From NCBI RefSeq assembly GCF_963662885.1, contig NZ_OY760065.1:258001-322000 (forward strand): a stretch of 64,000 nucleotides of DNA, given 5' to 3'. Below, piece by piece: positions 45,056 to 52,673 of the stretch. The translations under genes were made by a program, and so were the position numbers. The DNA is from an uncultured Pseudodesulfovibrio sp. (GTDB taxonomy: Bacteria > Desulfobacterota > Desulfovibrionia > Desulfovibrionales > Desulfovibrionaceae). The notes under the pieces are model-generated. The model worked only from the letters and a program-made list of their open reading frames with translations. It searched no databases and was not told the DNA's origin. Position 1 is the stretch's first letter, and each line of letters starts with the position of its first letter.

Positions 45056-46585
45056 TTAGCGTCCGGCATGCTTGATGCCGAGGATGTCGAGTTCCGTATC
45101 GGAAAGGCCGATGCCCCTGAGTTTGTCACGGTTGCCACGCAGGGACTCGATGGAGTTGAGTCCCATGCCGCCGAGCATCTCTTCGATCTCGTGACCCCAG
45201 GCGTGGATAAGGTTGGCCAGTTTCTTGGCCGCGATATCCGGGTTCTGCCGCTTGGACAGCTTCGGGTCGTTGGTGGCGATGCCCCACGGGCACTTGCCCG
45301 TGTAACAGCGGCCGCAAATGGTACAACCCACGGCAAGCAGCGTCGCCGTGCCGATGTACACAGCGTCCGCACCAAGCGCGATGGCCTTGATGACGTCGCC
45401 GGAGCAGCGGATGCCGCCTGCGGCCACGATGGAGACGTTGTTGCGGATGCCCTCGTCGCGCAGCCGCTGGTCCACTTGCGCCAGAGCCAGCTCGATGGGA
45501 ATACCCACGTTGTCGCGGATCATTGCCGGAGCCGCGCCCGTGCCGCCGCGCATGCCATCCACGGTGATGATGTCCGCACCGGCCCGGGCGATGCCCGAGG
45601 CGATGGCGGCCACGTTGTGCACCGCCGCGATCTTGACGGAGATGGGGGCCTTGTATTCCGAGGCCTCCTTCAGGGCGTAGATGAGCTGGAGCAGGTCCTC
45701 AATGGAATAAATGTCATGGTGCGGCGCCGGGGAGATTGCGTCGGAGCCGATGGGGACCATGCGGGTCTCGGAGACCTTGTCGTTGATCTTCTCGCCGGGC
45801 AGGTGCCCGCCGATACCGGGCTTGGCGCCCTGCCCCACCTTGATCTCGATGGCTGCGCCCGCTCTCAGGTAGTCGCGGTGCACGCCGAAGCGTCCGGAGG
45901 CCACCTGCACGATGGTGTGCTCGCCATATTTATATAAGGACTTGTGCAGGCCGCCCTCACCAGTATTGTAATAGGTCCCGCATTCGGTCGCCGCGCGGGC
46001 CATGGCTCGGTGCAGATTGAAATTGATGGCGCCGAAGCTCATGGCCGCGAACATGATCGGCACATCCAGCTCCAACTGCGGAGTGAGTTTGGTCTTGAGC
46101 GTGGGCTTGCCGGTCTTCTCGTCGGTCTTGAGTTCCACTTTACGCGGCTTGGCTCCGAGAAATGTCTTCAGCTCCATGGGCTCGCGCAGCGGGTCGATGG
46201 ACGGATTGGTCACCTGGCTGGCGTCGAGCAGCATGCGATCCCAGTAGACAGGGATGTCCACCGGAGAGCCCATGCCGGCCAGCAGAACTCCGCCAGTATC
46301 TGCCTGCTTGTAGATGTTCTGCAGGAACACCGGGCGCCACAGACTGTTCGTCCGGAAGTCAGAGCGCTTCTTGACGATGCTCAGGGCAGCGGTCGGGCAA
46401 AGAGCCTCGCAACGGTGACAGCCGATGCACTTGGCGTTGTCGTGCATGACCTTTTGCCGGGCTTCATCCCAATAGTGAGCTTCGTATGAACATTGACGGA
46501 TGCAGACCTTGCAGTTGATGCACAGCTCCGGATCCCGTTCAATACAGAACTCATGGTAATTCTTGTTGATGGGCTGAAAAAGCAA
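45056..46585 (-). CDS. Glutamate synthase FMN/Fe-S catalytic subunit with ferredoxin domain (GltB2-like)
   Basis: 509 residues. An N-terminal 2[4Fe-4S] ferredoxin region (about 15-70) has CINCKVCIRQC and CIGCHRCEALC. The TIM-barrel glutamate synthase domain follows at about 150-480, with the FMN-site segment ITVDGMRGGTGAAP and the 3Fe-4S/4Fe-4S Cys cluster CTICGRCYTGKCPWG. It makes glutamate from 2-oxoglutarate and ammonia. This is first gene of the operon with a roughly 200-base leader carrying strong hairpins. Confidence 0.93.
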   Translation of the reverse strand: MLFQPINKNYHEFCIERDPELCINCKVCIRQCSYEAHYWDEARQKVMHDNAKCIGCHRCEALCPTAALSIVKKRSDFRTNSLWRPVFLQNIYKQADTGGVLLAGMGSPVDIPVYWDRMLLDASQVTNPSIDPLREPMELKTFLGAKPRKVELKTDEKTGKPTLKTKLTPQLELDVPIMFAAMSFGAINFNLHRAMARAATECGTYYNTGEGGLHKSLYKYGEHTIVQVASGRFGVHRDYLRAGAAIEIKVGQGAKPGIGGHLPGEKINDKVSETRMVPIGSDAISPAPHHDIYSIEDLLQLIYALKEASEYKAPISVKIAAVHNVAAIASGIARAGADIITVDGMRGGTGAAPAMIRDNVGIPIELALAQVDQRLRDEGIRNNVSIVAAGGIRCSGDVIKAIALGADAVYIGTATLLAVGCTICGRCYTGKCPWGIATNDPKLSKRQNPDIAAKKLANLIHAWGHEIEEMLGGMGLNSIESLRGNRDKLRGIGLSDTELDILGIKHAGR

Positions 46586-46604
46586 GACAGGTAACCTCTC
46601 TCGT

Positions 46605-46690
46605 TAGTTGCCAAAAAAGTCATCTTGCGAGCAAGATGGTCGGAGCGTTTCTCCGGGACTTTCACAATTCGGGTAATAATACCGAATTGC
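46605..46690 (-). promoter_or_regulatory. Structured leader of the glutamate synthase operon, possible attenuator
   Basis: Read on the minus strand there are three hairpins in a row: CAATTCGG/CCGAATTG (46689-46665), CGGAG-aaacg-CTCCG (46655-46641), and CATCTTGC-tc-GCAAGATG (46638-46621), the last followed by ACTTTTTT. In addition AAAGTC before the second hairpin can pair with GACTTT after the third, giving a three-way junction that would capture the T run. This is the look of an attenuator or riboswitch, but no known class matches. Confidence 0.4.
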
Positions 46691-46799
46691 AAAGGGGAGC
46701 CACAAAACCACATCCTCCTATTATCTGTCAAGAGCCGTTTTAAACACCTGTATTTTAAGGACATGTATATATTTGGAAACAGTCTCGATCGACACCTTT

Positions 46800-46827
46800 A
46801 ACATATCAATCCGGTATGCCCTGTCAA
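46800..46827 (-). promoter_or_regulatory. Putative sigma-70 promoter of the glutamate synthase operon
   Basis: On the minus strand TTGACA (46827-46822), 16-base spacer, TATGTT (46805-46800). Transcription would begin near 46793, giving a leader of about 210 bases before ATG 46585. Confidence 0.45.
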
Positions 46828-46863
46828 ACAAATCGTCATCCTTCCACTGACTCAGGGTTTGCC

Positions 46864-46892
46864 TTGACTTTCACAGGGTTCCCAGCTATCTT
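46864..46892 (+). promoter_or_regulatory. Putative sigma-70 promoter of the Phe-leader/symporter operon
   Basis: TTGACT (46864-46869), exactly 17 bases, TATCTT (46887-46892). The predicted start point falls at about 46898-46900, on or next to the leader-peptide ATG. That would make the leader peptide mRNA leaderless unless a more distal promoter is used. Confidence 0.55.
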
Positions 46893-46898
46893 AGCATA

Positions 46899-46988
46899 AT
46901 GCAAACGCACCACAACCGCATCCGTTTCTTTTTCTTTTTTAGCTTTCGCTTTTTTAGAAGCGCCTGCGGTTTCGAGGTGTGCGTGTAG
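46899..46988 (+). CDS. Phenylalanine-rich leader peptide
   Basis: A 29-codon frame beginning ATG CAA ACG. It encodes RFFFFFSFRFF at residues 9-19, so eight of ten consecutive codons (46926-46955) are Phe, with a ninth Phe later. It resembles the E. coli pheL and pheM leader peptides. It is followed by an attenuator and a transporter operon. No Shine-Dalgarno sequence is visible before the ATG and no other in-frame start exists. The opposite strand's Lys/Glu-rich open frame is simply the complement of this run. Confidence 0.75.
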   Translation: MQTHHNRIRFFFFFSFRFFRSACGFEVCV

Positions 46989-47026
46989 CTGACCAGTAGT
47001 TTCATCCACAACCAGGGCCGCAGGCG
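46914..47026 (+). promoter_or_regulatory. Attenuator pause and antiterminator pairings (1:2 and 2:3)
   Basis: Segment 1 AACCGCA (46914-46920) pairs perfectly with TGCGGTT (46965-46971). Segment 2 CGCCTGCGG (46961-46969) pairs perfectly with segment 3 CCGCAGGCG (47018-47026), and segment 3 is also the left arm of the terminator. Segment 1 lies immediately before the Phe codons, so a ribosome stalled there would mask it and free segment 2. This is the trp/phe attenuation geometry. Confidence 0.75.
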
Positions 47027-47050
47027 ACAAGCTTGCGGCCCTTTTTTCTT
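47015..47050 (+). terminator. Attenuator terminator (3:4 hairpin)
   Basis: An 11-bp stem GGGCCGCAGGC / GCTTGCGGCCC (one G-U pair), loop gacaa, then TTTTTTCTT. It lies 27 bases after the leader-peptide stop and 42 before the downstream structural gene. Confidence 0.9.
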
Positions 47051-47092
47051 AGGGGTGCAAGTGCTTGAGGCCCGCAACCAAGGGGCAATATC

Positions 47093-47227
47093 ATGATGCT
47101 TGGATTGGGGAGTGTAGAGATCGCGCTGGCCTTCTGGCTATCCGTGGCGGCCACGGTTTTATGCGTCGTTTACGGAATTGTGAACTGGAACAACAAGGGC
47201 ACCGACAAAACCGGAGGGAGCGAATAA
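47093..47227 (+). CDS. Symporter small accessory protein
   Basis: 44 residues, starting at ATG 47093 (or 47096) with AAGGGG upstream and ending in a TAA that overlaps the symporter ATG (TAATG). One transmembrane helix (about residues 8-30, EIALAFWLSVAATVLCVVYGIV) is followed by a short polar tail containing NWNNKG. Such mini-proteins are encoded directly before some SSS symporters and are presumed to be subunits. Translational coupling argues strongly that it is real. Confidence 0.8.
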   Translation: MMLGLGSVEIALAFWLSVAATVLCVVYGIVNWNNKGTDKTGGSE

Positions 47228-48834
47228 TGACCGGCAAACTCATCGGCGTCCTCATCTACCTCGGCATTATTTTCTACCTGGGGTATCGCGCCTGGCTCAA
47301 GACAAGGGAGTCAACGGACTACATGCTCGCCGGACGCAGCATGAATCCGTTCGTCCTGGCTATGTCCTACGGCGCGACTTTCGTTTCCACCTCGGCCATC
47401 GTCGGTTTTGGCGGCGTCTCGGGCATGTTCGGCATGTCCCTGCTCTGGCTGACCTTTCTGACCATTTTCGTGGGCATTTTCGTGGCCATGGTCTTCTTCG
47501 GCAAGCGAACCCGGCGCATGGGGCTCGCGCTCGACTCCCACACCTTCCCGGAATTCCTGGGCAGACGGTACGGTTCCAAGTTCATTCAGCAGTTTTCCGG
47601 AGTGGTCATCTTCGTGTTCATCCCGGTCTATGCGGCCGCCGTCCTCATCGGTATCTGCCGTATGCTTGAAGTGGCCTTCCCGGCCATAACCTACGGAGTA
47701 TGGCTACTCATCGTCACCGCCATCGTGGCCGTGTATGTGGTTACGGGCGGCCTCAAGGCCGTCATGTACACCGACGCGTTCCAGGGGACCATCATGGCGG
47801 TCATGATGCTCATCCTCATAGTCACCACTTACTCCCTTCTCGGCGGCGTAACCGAGGCTCATCAGGCCCTGACCGACATGGTCAATCTGATCCCGGAAAA
47901 ACTGGTCAAGGGAGGCCTGACGGGCTGGACCACCGGTCCGAATTTCCAGTCGCCTATCGGCCTGACCGTCTATACGACCATTATCTACGGTGTCGGTATC
48001 GGTGTGCTGGCCCAGCCCCAACTGGCCATCCGCTACATGACCGTGCCCAGCGATCGGGAACTGAACCGAGCCGTGGCCATCGGCGGCATCTTCATCCTTC
48101 TTATGACCGGCGTGGCTTTTGTCACCGGGGCCCTGTCCAACGTGGTCTTCTATCAGAAATTCGGCAAGATCGCGATCAGCATGGCCGGGGGCAACTTCGA
48201 CTCCATCATCCCGCTCTATATTGATAAAGTCATGCCCGGCTGGTTCTCCGGCCTGTTCCTGGTGGCCATGTTCGCTGCGGCCATGTCGACAATGAGTTCC
48301 CAGTACCATGTGGGCGGCACCTCGCTCTCCCGCGACTTTCTGGAGCAGTATGTGAATGTGGGCAACAACGGGTCGTCCATGAAACTCAACCGCCTCGGCG
48401 TAACCGTGGCGATCATAGCCACACTGGTCTGGGCCTGGCTTCTGCCCGGCGGAGTCATCGCCCGGGCAACCGCTTTCTTCTTCGGCTTGTGCGCCGCCTC
48501 GTTCCTGCCCATCTATGTGCTTGGGCTGTACTGGAAAGGCATGACCAAGACCGGGGCCAAAGTCTCCATGGTGGGCGGTTTCTGCTTCTCCATGTTCTGG
48601 CTGCTCTTCATCCACGTCAAGGAAGCGGGCTTCATCGGCCTGTGCCAGGCCATGTTCGGCAAAGCCACCCTCGTTGCCGACGCCGCGCCCGGCTCGTGGA
48701 TGTGGCTGATGCAGTGGGTCGACCCCAACGTGGTCGCCCTGCCCGTCTCCCTGGTCCTGGCCGTGGGCGTCAGCCTGGCCACCCGACGAATCGAAGAGAA
48801 GCATCTGGAACTTTGCTGGGAAGGACTCTGCTGA
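47227..48834 (+). CDS. Sodium:solute symporter (SSS family)
   Basis: 535 residues with about 13 hydrophobic segments. SSS features are the N-terminal DYMLAGRSMNPFVLAMSYGATFVSTSAIVGFGG region (in overlapping view), VVTGGLKAVMYTDAFQG near residue 178, and AMSTMSSQYHVGGTSLSRDF near 350, which corresponds to the Na2 site helix. The substrate is not readable from the protein. The upstream phenylalanine attenuator predicts Phe or a related aromatic amino or keto acid. The start at 47227 is fixed by overlap with the small upstream gene. Confidence 0.92.
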   Translation: MTGKLIGVLIYLGIIFYLGYRAWLKTRESTDYMLAGRSMNPFVLAMSYGATFVSTSAIVGFGGVSGMFGMSLLWLTFLTIFVGIFVAMVFFGKRTRRMGLALDSHTFPEFLGRRYGSKFIQQFSGVVIFVFIPVYAAAVLIGICRMLEVAFPAITYGVWLLIVTAIVAVYVVTGGLKAVMYTDAFQGTIMAVMMLILIVTTYSLLGGVTEAHQALTDMVNLIPEKLVKGGLTGWTTGPNFQSPIGLTVYTTIIYGVGIGVLAQPQLAIRYMTVPSDRELNRAVAIGGIFILLMTGVAFVTGALSNVVFYQKFGKIAISMAGGNFDSIIPLYIDKVMPGWFSGLFLVAMFAAAMSTMSSQYHVGGTSLSRDFLEQYVNVGNNGSSMKLNRLGVTVAIIATLVWAWLLPGGVIARATAFFFGLCAASFLPIYVLGLYWKGMTKTGAKVSMVGGFCFSMFWLLFIHVKEAGFIGLCQAMFGKATLVADAAPGSWMWLMQWVDPNVVALPVSLVLAVGVSLATRRIEEKHLELCWEGLC

Positions 48835-48856
48835 TTCGTACGCGAGTAATGTGATC

Positions 48857-48892
48857 AAAAGGCGCCGTCCCAAAAGGAACGGCGCCTTTTTT
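48857..48892 (+). terminator. Terminator after the symporter gene
   Basis: A perfect 12-bp stem AAAAGGCGCCGT / ACGGCGCCTTTT with a 10-base loop, then a T run. Confidence 0.9.
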
Positions 48893-49026
48893 ATTACAAA
48901 TTTCGGGGGAAATTTGATGGGCAAACCACTAGGCAGTAACAGAGAGGTGTTTTTGCCTCCGGAAGGCGGAGGGTTCGCAACCTAAAATACCAAACGGGCT
49001 CCCTGCGGTTCCTGAAGCCGGCTTTG

Positions 49027-49055
49027 TTGACAGTTGCTTTTGAAGCGAACATAAA
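49027..49055 (+). promoter_or_regulatory. Putative sigma-70 promoter of dut
   Basis: TTGACA (49027-49032), 17-base spacer, CATAAA (49050-49055), about 35 bases before the dut start. A CCTCCG/CGGAGG hairpin lies further upstream at 48956-48972. Confidence 0.5.
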
Positions 49056-49090
49056 CAACCATTCGTTCAACACAAGGATAGAGACGCACA

Positions 49091-49549
49091 ATGAACAAGA
49101 TCGACGTGAACGTGAAGTTCCTGCATGAGGTATGGCAAGAGAATGATTTGGCCTACGCCACCGAACATTCGGCGGGGCTGGATCTGCGCGCCTGCATCGA
49201 TACCGATGAAATTGAAATCGGTCCCGGCGAAAAAGCCGCCATTCCGGCTGGCGTGGCCATTGAGATCCGCGAGCCCAGCGTGGCCGGATACGTGTTCTCC
49301 CGCTCCGGGCTGGGCACCAAGGAAGGGCTGACCGTCAGCCAGGGCGTCGGCGTCATCGATCCGGACTACCGCGGGGAGATCAAGGTCTCACTGCTCAATA
49401 CCTCTGGCGAGGTCCGACGAATTAGGCGCGGACAGCGCATCGCACAGCTTGTCTTCATGCCCGTATTTCAAGCAATAATCAGCCCGGTGGAAGAACTCGG
49501 CGAGACCGCGCGCGGCGCGGGCGGGTTCGGCTCCACGGGGAAACACTAA
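49091..49549 (+). CDS. dut: dUTP diphosphatase
   Basis: 152 residues. It hydrolyses dUTP to dUMP as a trimer. The five dUTPase motifs are present: AGLDLRACID, SRSGLGTKEGLTV, GVIDPDYRGEIKVSLLN, RGQRIAQLVF and the C-terminal RGAGGFGSTGKH that closes over the substrate. It is first gene of a plus-strand run with argD. Confidence 0.95.
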   Translation: MNKIDVNVKFLHEVWQENDLAYATEHSAGLDLRACIDTDEIEIGPGEKAAIPAGVAIEIREPSVAGYVFSRSGLGTKEGLTVSQGVGVIDPDYRGEIKVSLLNTSGEVRRIRRGQRIAQLVFMPVFQAIISPVEELGETARGAGGFGSTGKH

Positions 49550-49566
49550 TAGTAGAGAGAACGAAA

Positions 49567-50775
49567 ATGTCCGATAAATTCGAAGCGATAAAAGAACGGG
49601 AATCCAACCTGATCTGCAACACCTACGGCCGCTACCCCCTGGCCGTTTCCAAGGCCAAGGACTGCAGGTTGTACGACCTGGACGGCAATGAGTACCGCGA
49701 CTTTCTGGCGGGTATCGCCGTCTGTTCACTGGGACACAGCCGTGAGGATCTGGCCGAGGTCATGGCCGAGCAGGCCCGCAAGATGGTCCATGTCTCCAAC
49801 CTCTTCTACCAGGAGCCGCAGCTCGACCTGGCCGAAAAGCTTCTGTCCACCTGCGCGGCGGGCAAGGTCTTCTTCTGCAACTCCGGAGCCGAGGCCAATG
49901 AGGGGGCCATCAAGCTGGCGCGCAAGTACATGCACACCGTGCGCAATGAAGACCGGCACGAGATCATTACTCTGGAAAAGTCCTTCCATGGCAGGACGCT
50001 GTCCACGCTGACCGCCACCGGCCAGTACGGCCCCATCAAGGACGGTTTCAACCCGCTGCCCGAAGGGTTCGTGACCGTTCCCTTTGGTAACGTCAATGCC
50101 TTGCGCGGAGCCATCAACGCACATACCGCGGCTATCATGATCGAGATGGTCCAGGGCGAAGGCGGCGTGCGTCCCCTGCCTACGGACTACGTGAATGACA
50201 TCGTGGCCCTGTGCAAGGAAAACGGCATCCTGCTCATCGTGGACGAGGTCCAGACAGGCGTCTGCCGCACCGGACGGTACTGGGCGCATCAGCATTACGG
50301 TATCACTCCGGATATCTTCACTTCGGCCAAGGCCCTGGCAAACGGGCTGCCCATGGGCGCGGTCCTGTGCACCGATGAGGTGGCCAAAGGCTTTACGCCC
50401 GGCTCCCATGCCACGACTTTCGGCGGAGGTGCCGTTGTATCGGCCGTGGCCGCCAAGGTCGTGGACATCATGCTTGAAGAGAAGATGGCCGAACGCGCCC
50501 AGAAGATGGGCGAGTTCATCGCGGAACAGGTCGTAAAACTCAAGGAAAAGCATCCTGATTTTATTGCCGGAACACGCGGTCTTGGCCTGCTCTTCGGTAT
50601 CGAACTGGCTAAAAACGGCCCCGAGGTCTGGAAAGGATTGCTGGAACACAGGATCGTTTGCAATCTGGCCCAGGGGACGATTTTACGGCTGGTACCGCCC
50701 CTGACCGTCACCGAAGACGACGTTCTGGCCTTCATGGAGGCCTTGGACGACGTGTTGACAGCCATGGAGGGCTAA
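49567..50775 (+). CDS. argD: Acetylornithine aminotransferase
   Basis: 402 residues, a class III PLP aminotransferase. Signatures: FCNSGAEANEGAIKLARKY near residue 100, SFHGRTLSTLTATGQ, LLIVDEVQTGVCRTG, and the PLP lysine in TSAKALANGLPMGAV. ArgD converts acetylglutamate semialdehyde to acetylornithine in arginine synthesis and may also act on succinyl-diaminopimelate. Here the latter is unnecessary because of dapL. It lies 17 bases after dut. Confidence 0.92.
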   Translation: MSDKFEAIKERESNLICNTYGRYPLAVSKAKDCRLYDLDGNEYRDFLAGIAVCSLGHSREDLAEVMAEQARKMVHVSNLFYQEPQLDLAEKLLSTCAAGKVFFCNSGAEANEGAIKLARKYMHTVRNEDRHEIITLEKSFHGRTLSTLTATGQYGPIKDGFNPLPEGFVTVPFGNVNALRGAINAHTAAIMIEMVQGEGGVRPLPTDYVNDIVALCKENGILLIVDEVQTGVCRTGRYWAHQHYGITPDIFTSAKALANGLPMGAVLCTDEVAKGFTPGSHATTFGGGAVVSAVAAKVVDIMLEEKMAERAQKMGEFIAEQVVKLKEKHPDFIAGTRGLGLLFGIELAKNGPEVWKGLLEHRIVCNLAQGTILRLVPPLTVTEDDVLAFMEALDDVLTAMEG

Positions 50776-50841
50776 GTAGGGAGGCGGTCGGCTTGACCGT
50801 CCTGAGGGGAAGGCGTATCTTTTGATTTGAGGTATCAAGTC

Positions 50842-51069
50842 ATGAGCGGCGTTGACCCCATAGGTTCCACACCCGAGTACCTGTTCCGTCGTGAACACGA
50901 ACTGGAACAACAACGGGATCTGGACAAGGTTTCCCGGGCCGAACAGCCCAAGGAAGAGGTCAAGTCCGTGTCCGAGGTCAAATCGGACGCGGCAAGACAA
51001 GCCGAGCAGACCACTCTTTACGACTTTCGGTATACGGGCAAAGGCTCGTTCATCGACAAGGTATTCTAG
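50842..51069 (+). CDS. Small charged protein of unknown function
   Basis: 75 residues, highly charged and probably partly disordered, with Glu/Lys/Gln-rich helices (REHELEQQRDLDKVS) and a C-terminal aromatic motif YDFRYTGKGSFIDKVF. No family is recognised. GAGGT lies 9 bases before ATG 50842. It sits 66 bases after argD and before a hairpin, so it may be an operon end. Confidence 0.6.
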   Translation: MSGVDPIGSTPEYLFRREHELEQQRDLDKVSRAEQPKEEVKSVSEVKSDAARQAEQTTLYDFRYTGKGSFIDKVF

Positions 51070-51095
51070 TTTGGCATAATGATGGCGCAATCATT

Positions 51096-51122
51096 CAAGG
51101 CCGGGGCATGTTCCCGGCCTTG
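51096..51122 (+). terminator. Hairpin before prmA, possible weak terminator
   Basis: A perfect 10-bp stem CAAGGCCGGG / CCCGGCCTTG with a 7-base loop, but only a poor T stretch (tcatatta) after it. Confidence 0.5.
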
Positions 51123-51149
51123 TCATATTACAAGGAAAGGACCCGATTC

Positions 51150-52010
51150 ATGTCCACCCTGCTGAAGATCGAATTCACAATTCCCGAAGAGACCGCCGAT
51201 GAGGCCGGGGTCTTCATTGCATCGAAGGTTCCCCACGGATGGGAGGAGACGCCCGCCGGAGAAGGCCGCAAATTCACCCTGTACCTGGAAGATCACCCTC
51301 TGGGACTGGAGATGGTCAAGGAATTCCAGACCCGGTTCCCCGATGCGGGAGTAACTTGGTCCGAGCAGGAATCCGAAGATTGGGCCATGGCCTGGAAGGA
51401 CTTTTTTGTTCCGGTCAACTGCGGGGAATCATTCCGTATCTACCCGCCATGGCTGGATGATGGAGACAGCGAACACACCCACATCGTCATTGAGCCCAAG
51501 ATGGCCTTCGGTACCGGCCACCACCCTACCACTTCTCTTTGTCTGGCGACTATCGGCAGGCTGGTCGAGTCCGGCACCATCGCAAAGGGACAAACCTTCC
51601 TGGATTTGGGTACCGGGTCCGGCATACTCGGCATCGGCCTCTCCAAGCTCGGCCTGACCGGCATAGGGCTGGACATTGATCCCCAGGCCGTGGTTTGCGC
51701 CGTGGAGAACCTGGAGGCCAACGGCGTATCCGACTCCATGACCCTGGCTGTGGGCTCTATTGACTGCGTGGAAGACGGACGGACTTTCGATCTGGTGGTA
51801 GCCAATATTCTGTCCGGGCCGCTCATCGAGATGGCCGGGGAAATCATCTCCCGGGTCAAGCCTGGTGGTTCTCTGGTCCTTTCCGGCATTCTGGCCGACA
51901 AGCAGTCGGACGCGGTGGCTGAGGCGTACGGCAGGCGCGGCCTGGGCGAGCCCCAGCGTTTCGTGGAAGGCGAATGGATCTGCCTGGTCTGGGAAAACCT
52001 GGGGGATTAA
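51150..52010 (+). CDS. prmA: Ribosomal protein L11 methyltransferase
   Basis: 286 residues. It trimethylates lysines and the N-terminus of L11 using SAM. The N-terminal substrate domain is followed by a Rossmann methyltransferase with FGTGHHPTTSLCL, motif I DLGTGSGILGIGLSKLG and the NPPY-like loop VVANILSGPLIE. ATG 51150 is preceded by AAGGAAAGG; upstream codons are not conserved. Confidence 0.92.
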   Translation: MSTLLKIEFTIPEETADEAGVFIASKVPHGWEETPAGEGRKFTLYLEDHPLGLEMVKEFQTRFPDAGVTWSEQESEDWAMAWKDFFVPVNCGESFRIYPPWLDDGDSEHTHIVIEPKMAFGTGHHPTTSLCLATIGRLVESGTIAKGQTFLDLGTGSGILGIGLSKLGLTGIGLDIDPQAVVCAVENLEANGVSDSMTLAVGSIDCVEDGRTFDLVVANILSGPLIEMAGEIISRVKPGGSLVLSGILADKQSDAVAEAYGRRGLGEPQRFVEGEWICLVWENLGD

Positions 52011-52013
52011 TCA

Positions 52014-52667
52014 GTGGGGCTGCACGCCACGCTTATAGGGATGTACGAGGCCATGCTGGCCGAGCTCGGCCCGAGCCGTTGGTGGCCGGGCGAGACGCCC
52101 TTTGAGATCGCCATCGGAGCCATCCTGACCCAGAACACGAACTGGAAGAACGTGGAAAAGGCCCTGACCAACCTCAAGGATGCGGGCGTGCTTGAAGCCG
52201 AGGCCTTGTGTGAACTGTCTTTGCCCAGGTTGGCCGAATTGATCCGACCTGCCGGGTATTACAACGTCAAGGCCAAACGGATTCATAATTTCCTGCAATT
52301 CTTGAAAGATGAGGCCCAATTCGACCTGCTCTCCCTGAAAAGTCGCGAGCTTTCCGAGTTGCGGCCGCAGATTCTGTCCATCAATGGAATCGGCCCGGAG
52401 ACTGGAGATTGCATCCTGCTCTACGCCCTGGATTTCCCGACATTTGTTGTCGATGCCTATACCGCCCGCCTCATGGGCCGACATGGGTTGGCTTGGGAAG
52501 ACATCGACTATCACGGCCTGCAATCCATTTTCATGGACGCCCTGCCGGAAGATGTGGCACTGTTCAATGAATACCATGCCCTCATTGTCCGTGTGGGGGC
52601 TAACTGGTGCCGCAAAAAGGCCGGTTTGTGCGACTCCTGCCCTCTTCAACCATTCCTTGAACAATAG
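52014..52667 (+). CDS. HhH-GPD base-excision DNA glycosylase with Fe-S cluster (endonuclease III-like)
   Basis: 217 residues. The helix-hairpin-helix reads LSINGIGPETGDCILLYAL near residue 125, with the catalytic Asp in VVDAYTARLM, while the usual catalytic Lys of EndoIII (LPGVGRKTA) is not present in the HhH (GPETGD). That favours a monofunctional glycosylase of the MagIII type rather than a lyase. The 4Fe-4S ligands are in CRKKAGLCDSCPL with a further Cys upstream. It starts at GTG 52014, 3 bases after prmA. Confidence 0.87.
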   Translation: MGLHATLIGMYEAMLAELGPSRWWPGETPFEIAIGAILTQNTNWKNVEKALTNLKDAGVLEAEALCELSLPRLAELIRPAGYYNVKAKRIHNFLQFLKDEAQFDLLSLKSRELSELRPQILSINGIGPETGDCILLYALDFPTFVVDAYTARLMGRHGLAWEDIDYHGLQSIFMDALPEDVALFNEYHALIVRVGANWCRKKAGLCDSCPLQPFLEQ

Positions 52668-52673
52668 GTTCGC

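Noticed and set aside
46605..46690. Known glutamine riboswitch before glutamate synthase
   Set aside because: The hairpin series does not contain the conserved core of the glnA-type glutamine RNA; kept only as an unclassified leader.
46381..46764. Minus-strand frame across the glutamate synthase leader
   Set aside because: It overlaps the strong gltB2-like gene in another frame, has no homology, and its apparent AGGAGG is directly against an ATG with no spacing.
46836..47030. Minus-strand 64-codon frame rich in Lys/Glu (KKAKAKKEKE)
   Set aside because: It begins with TTG, has no ribosome binding site, and its Lys/Glu run is the reverse complement of the Phe-codon run of the leader peptide, which has promoter, attenuator and downstream genes.
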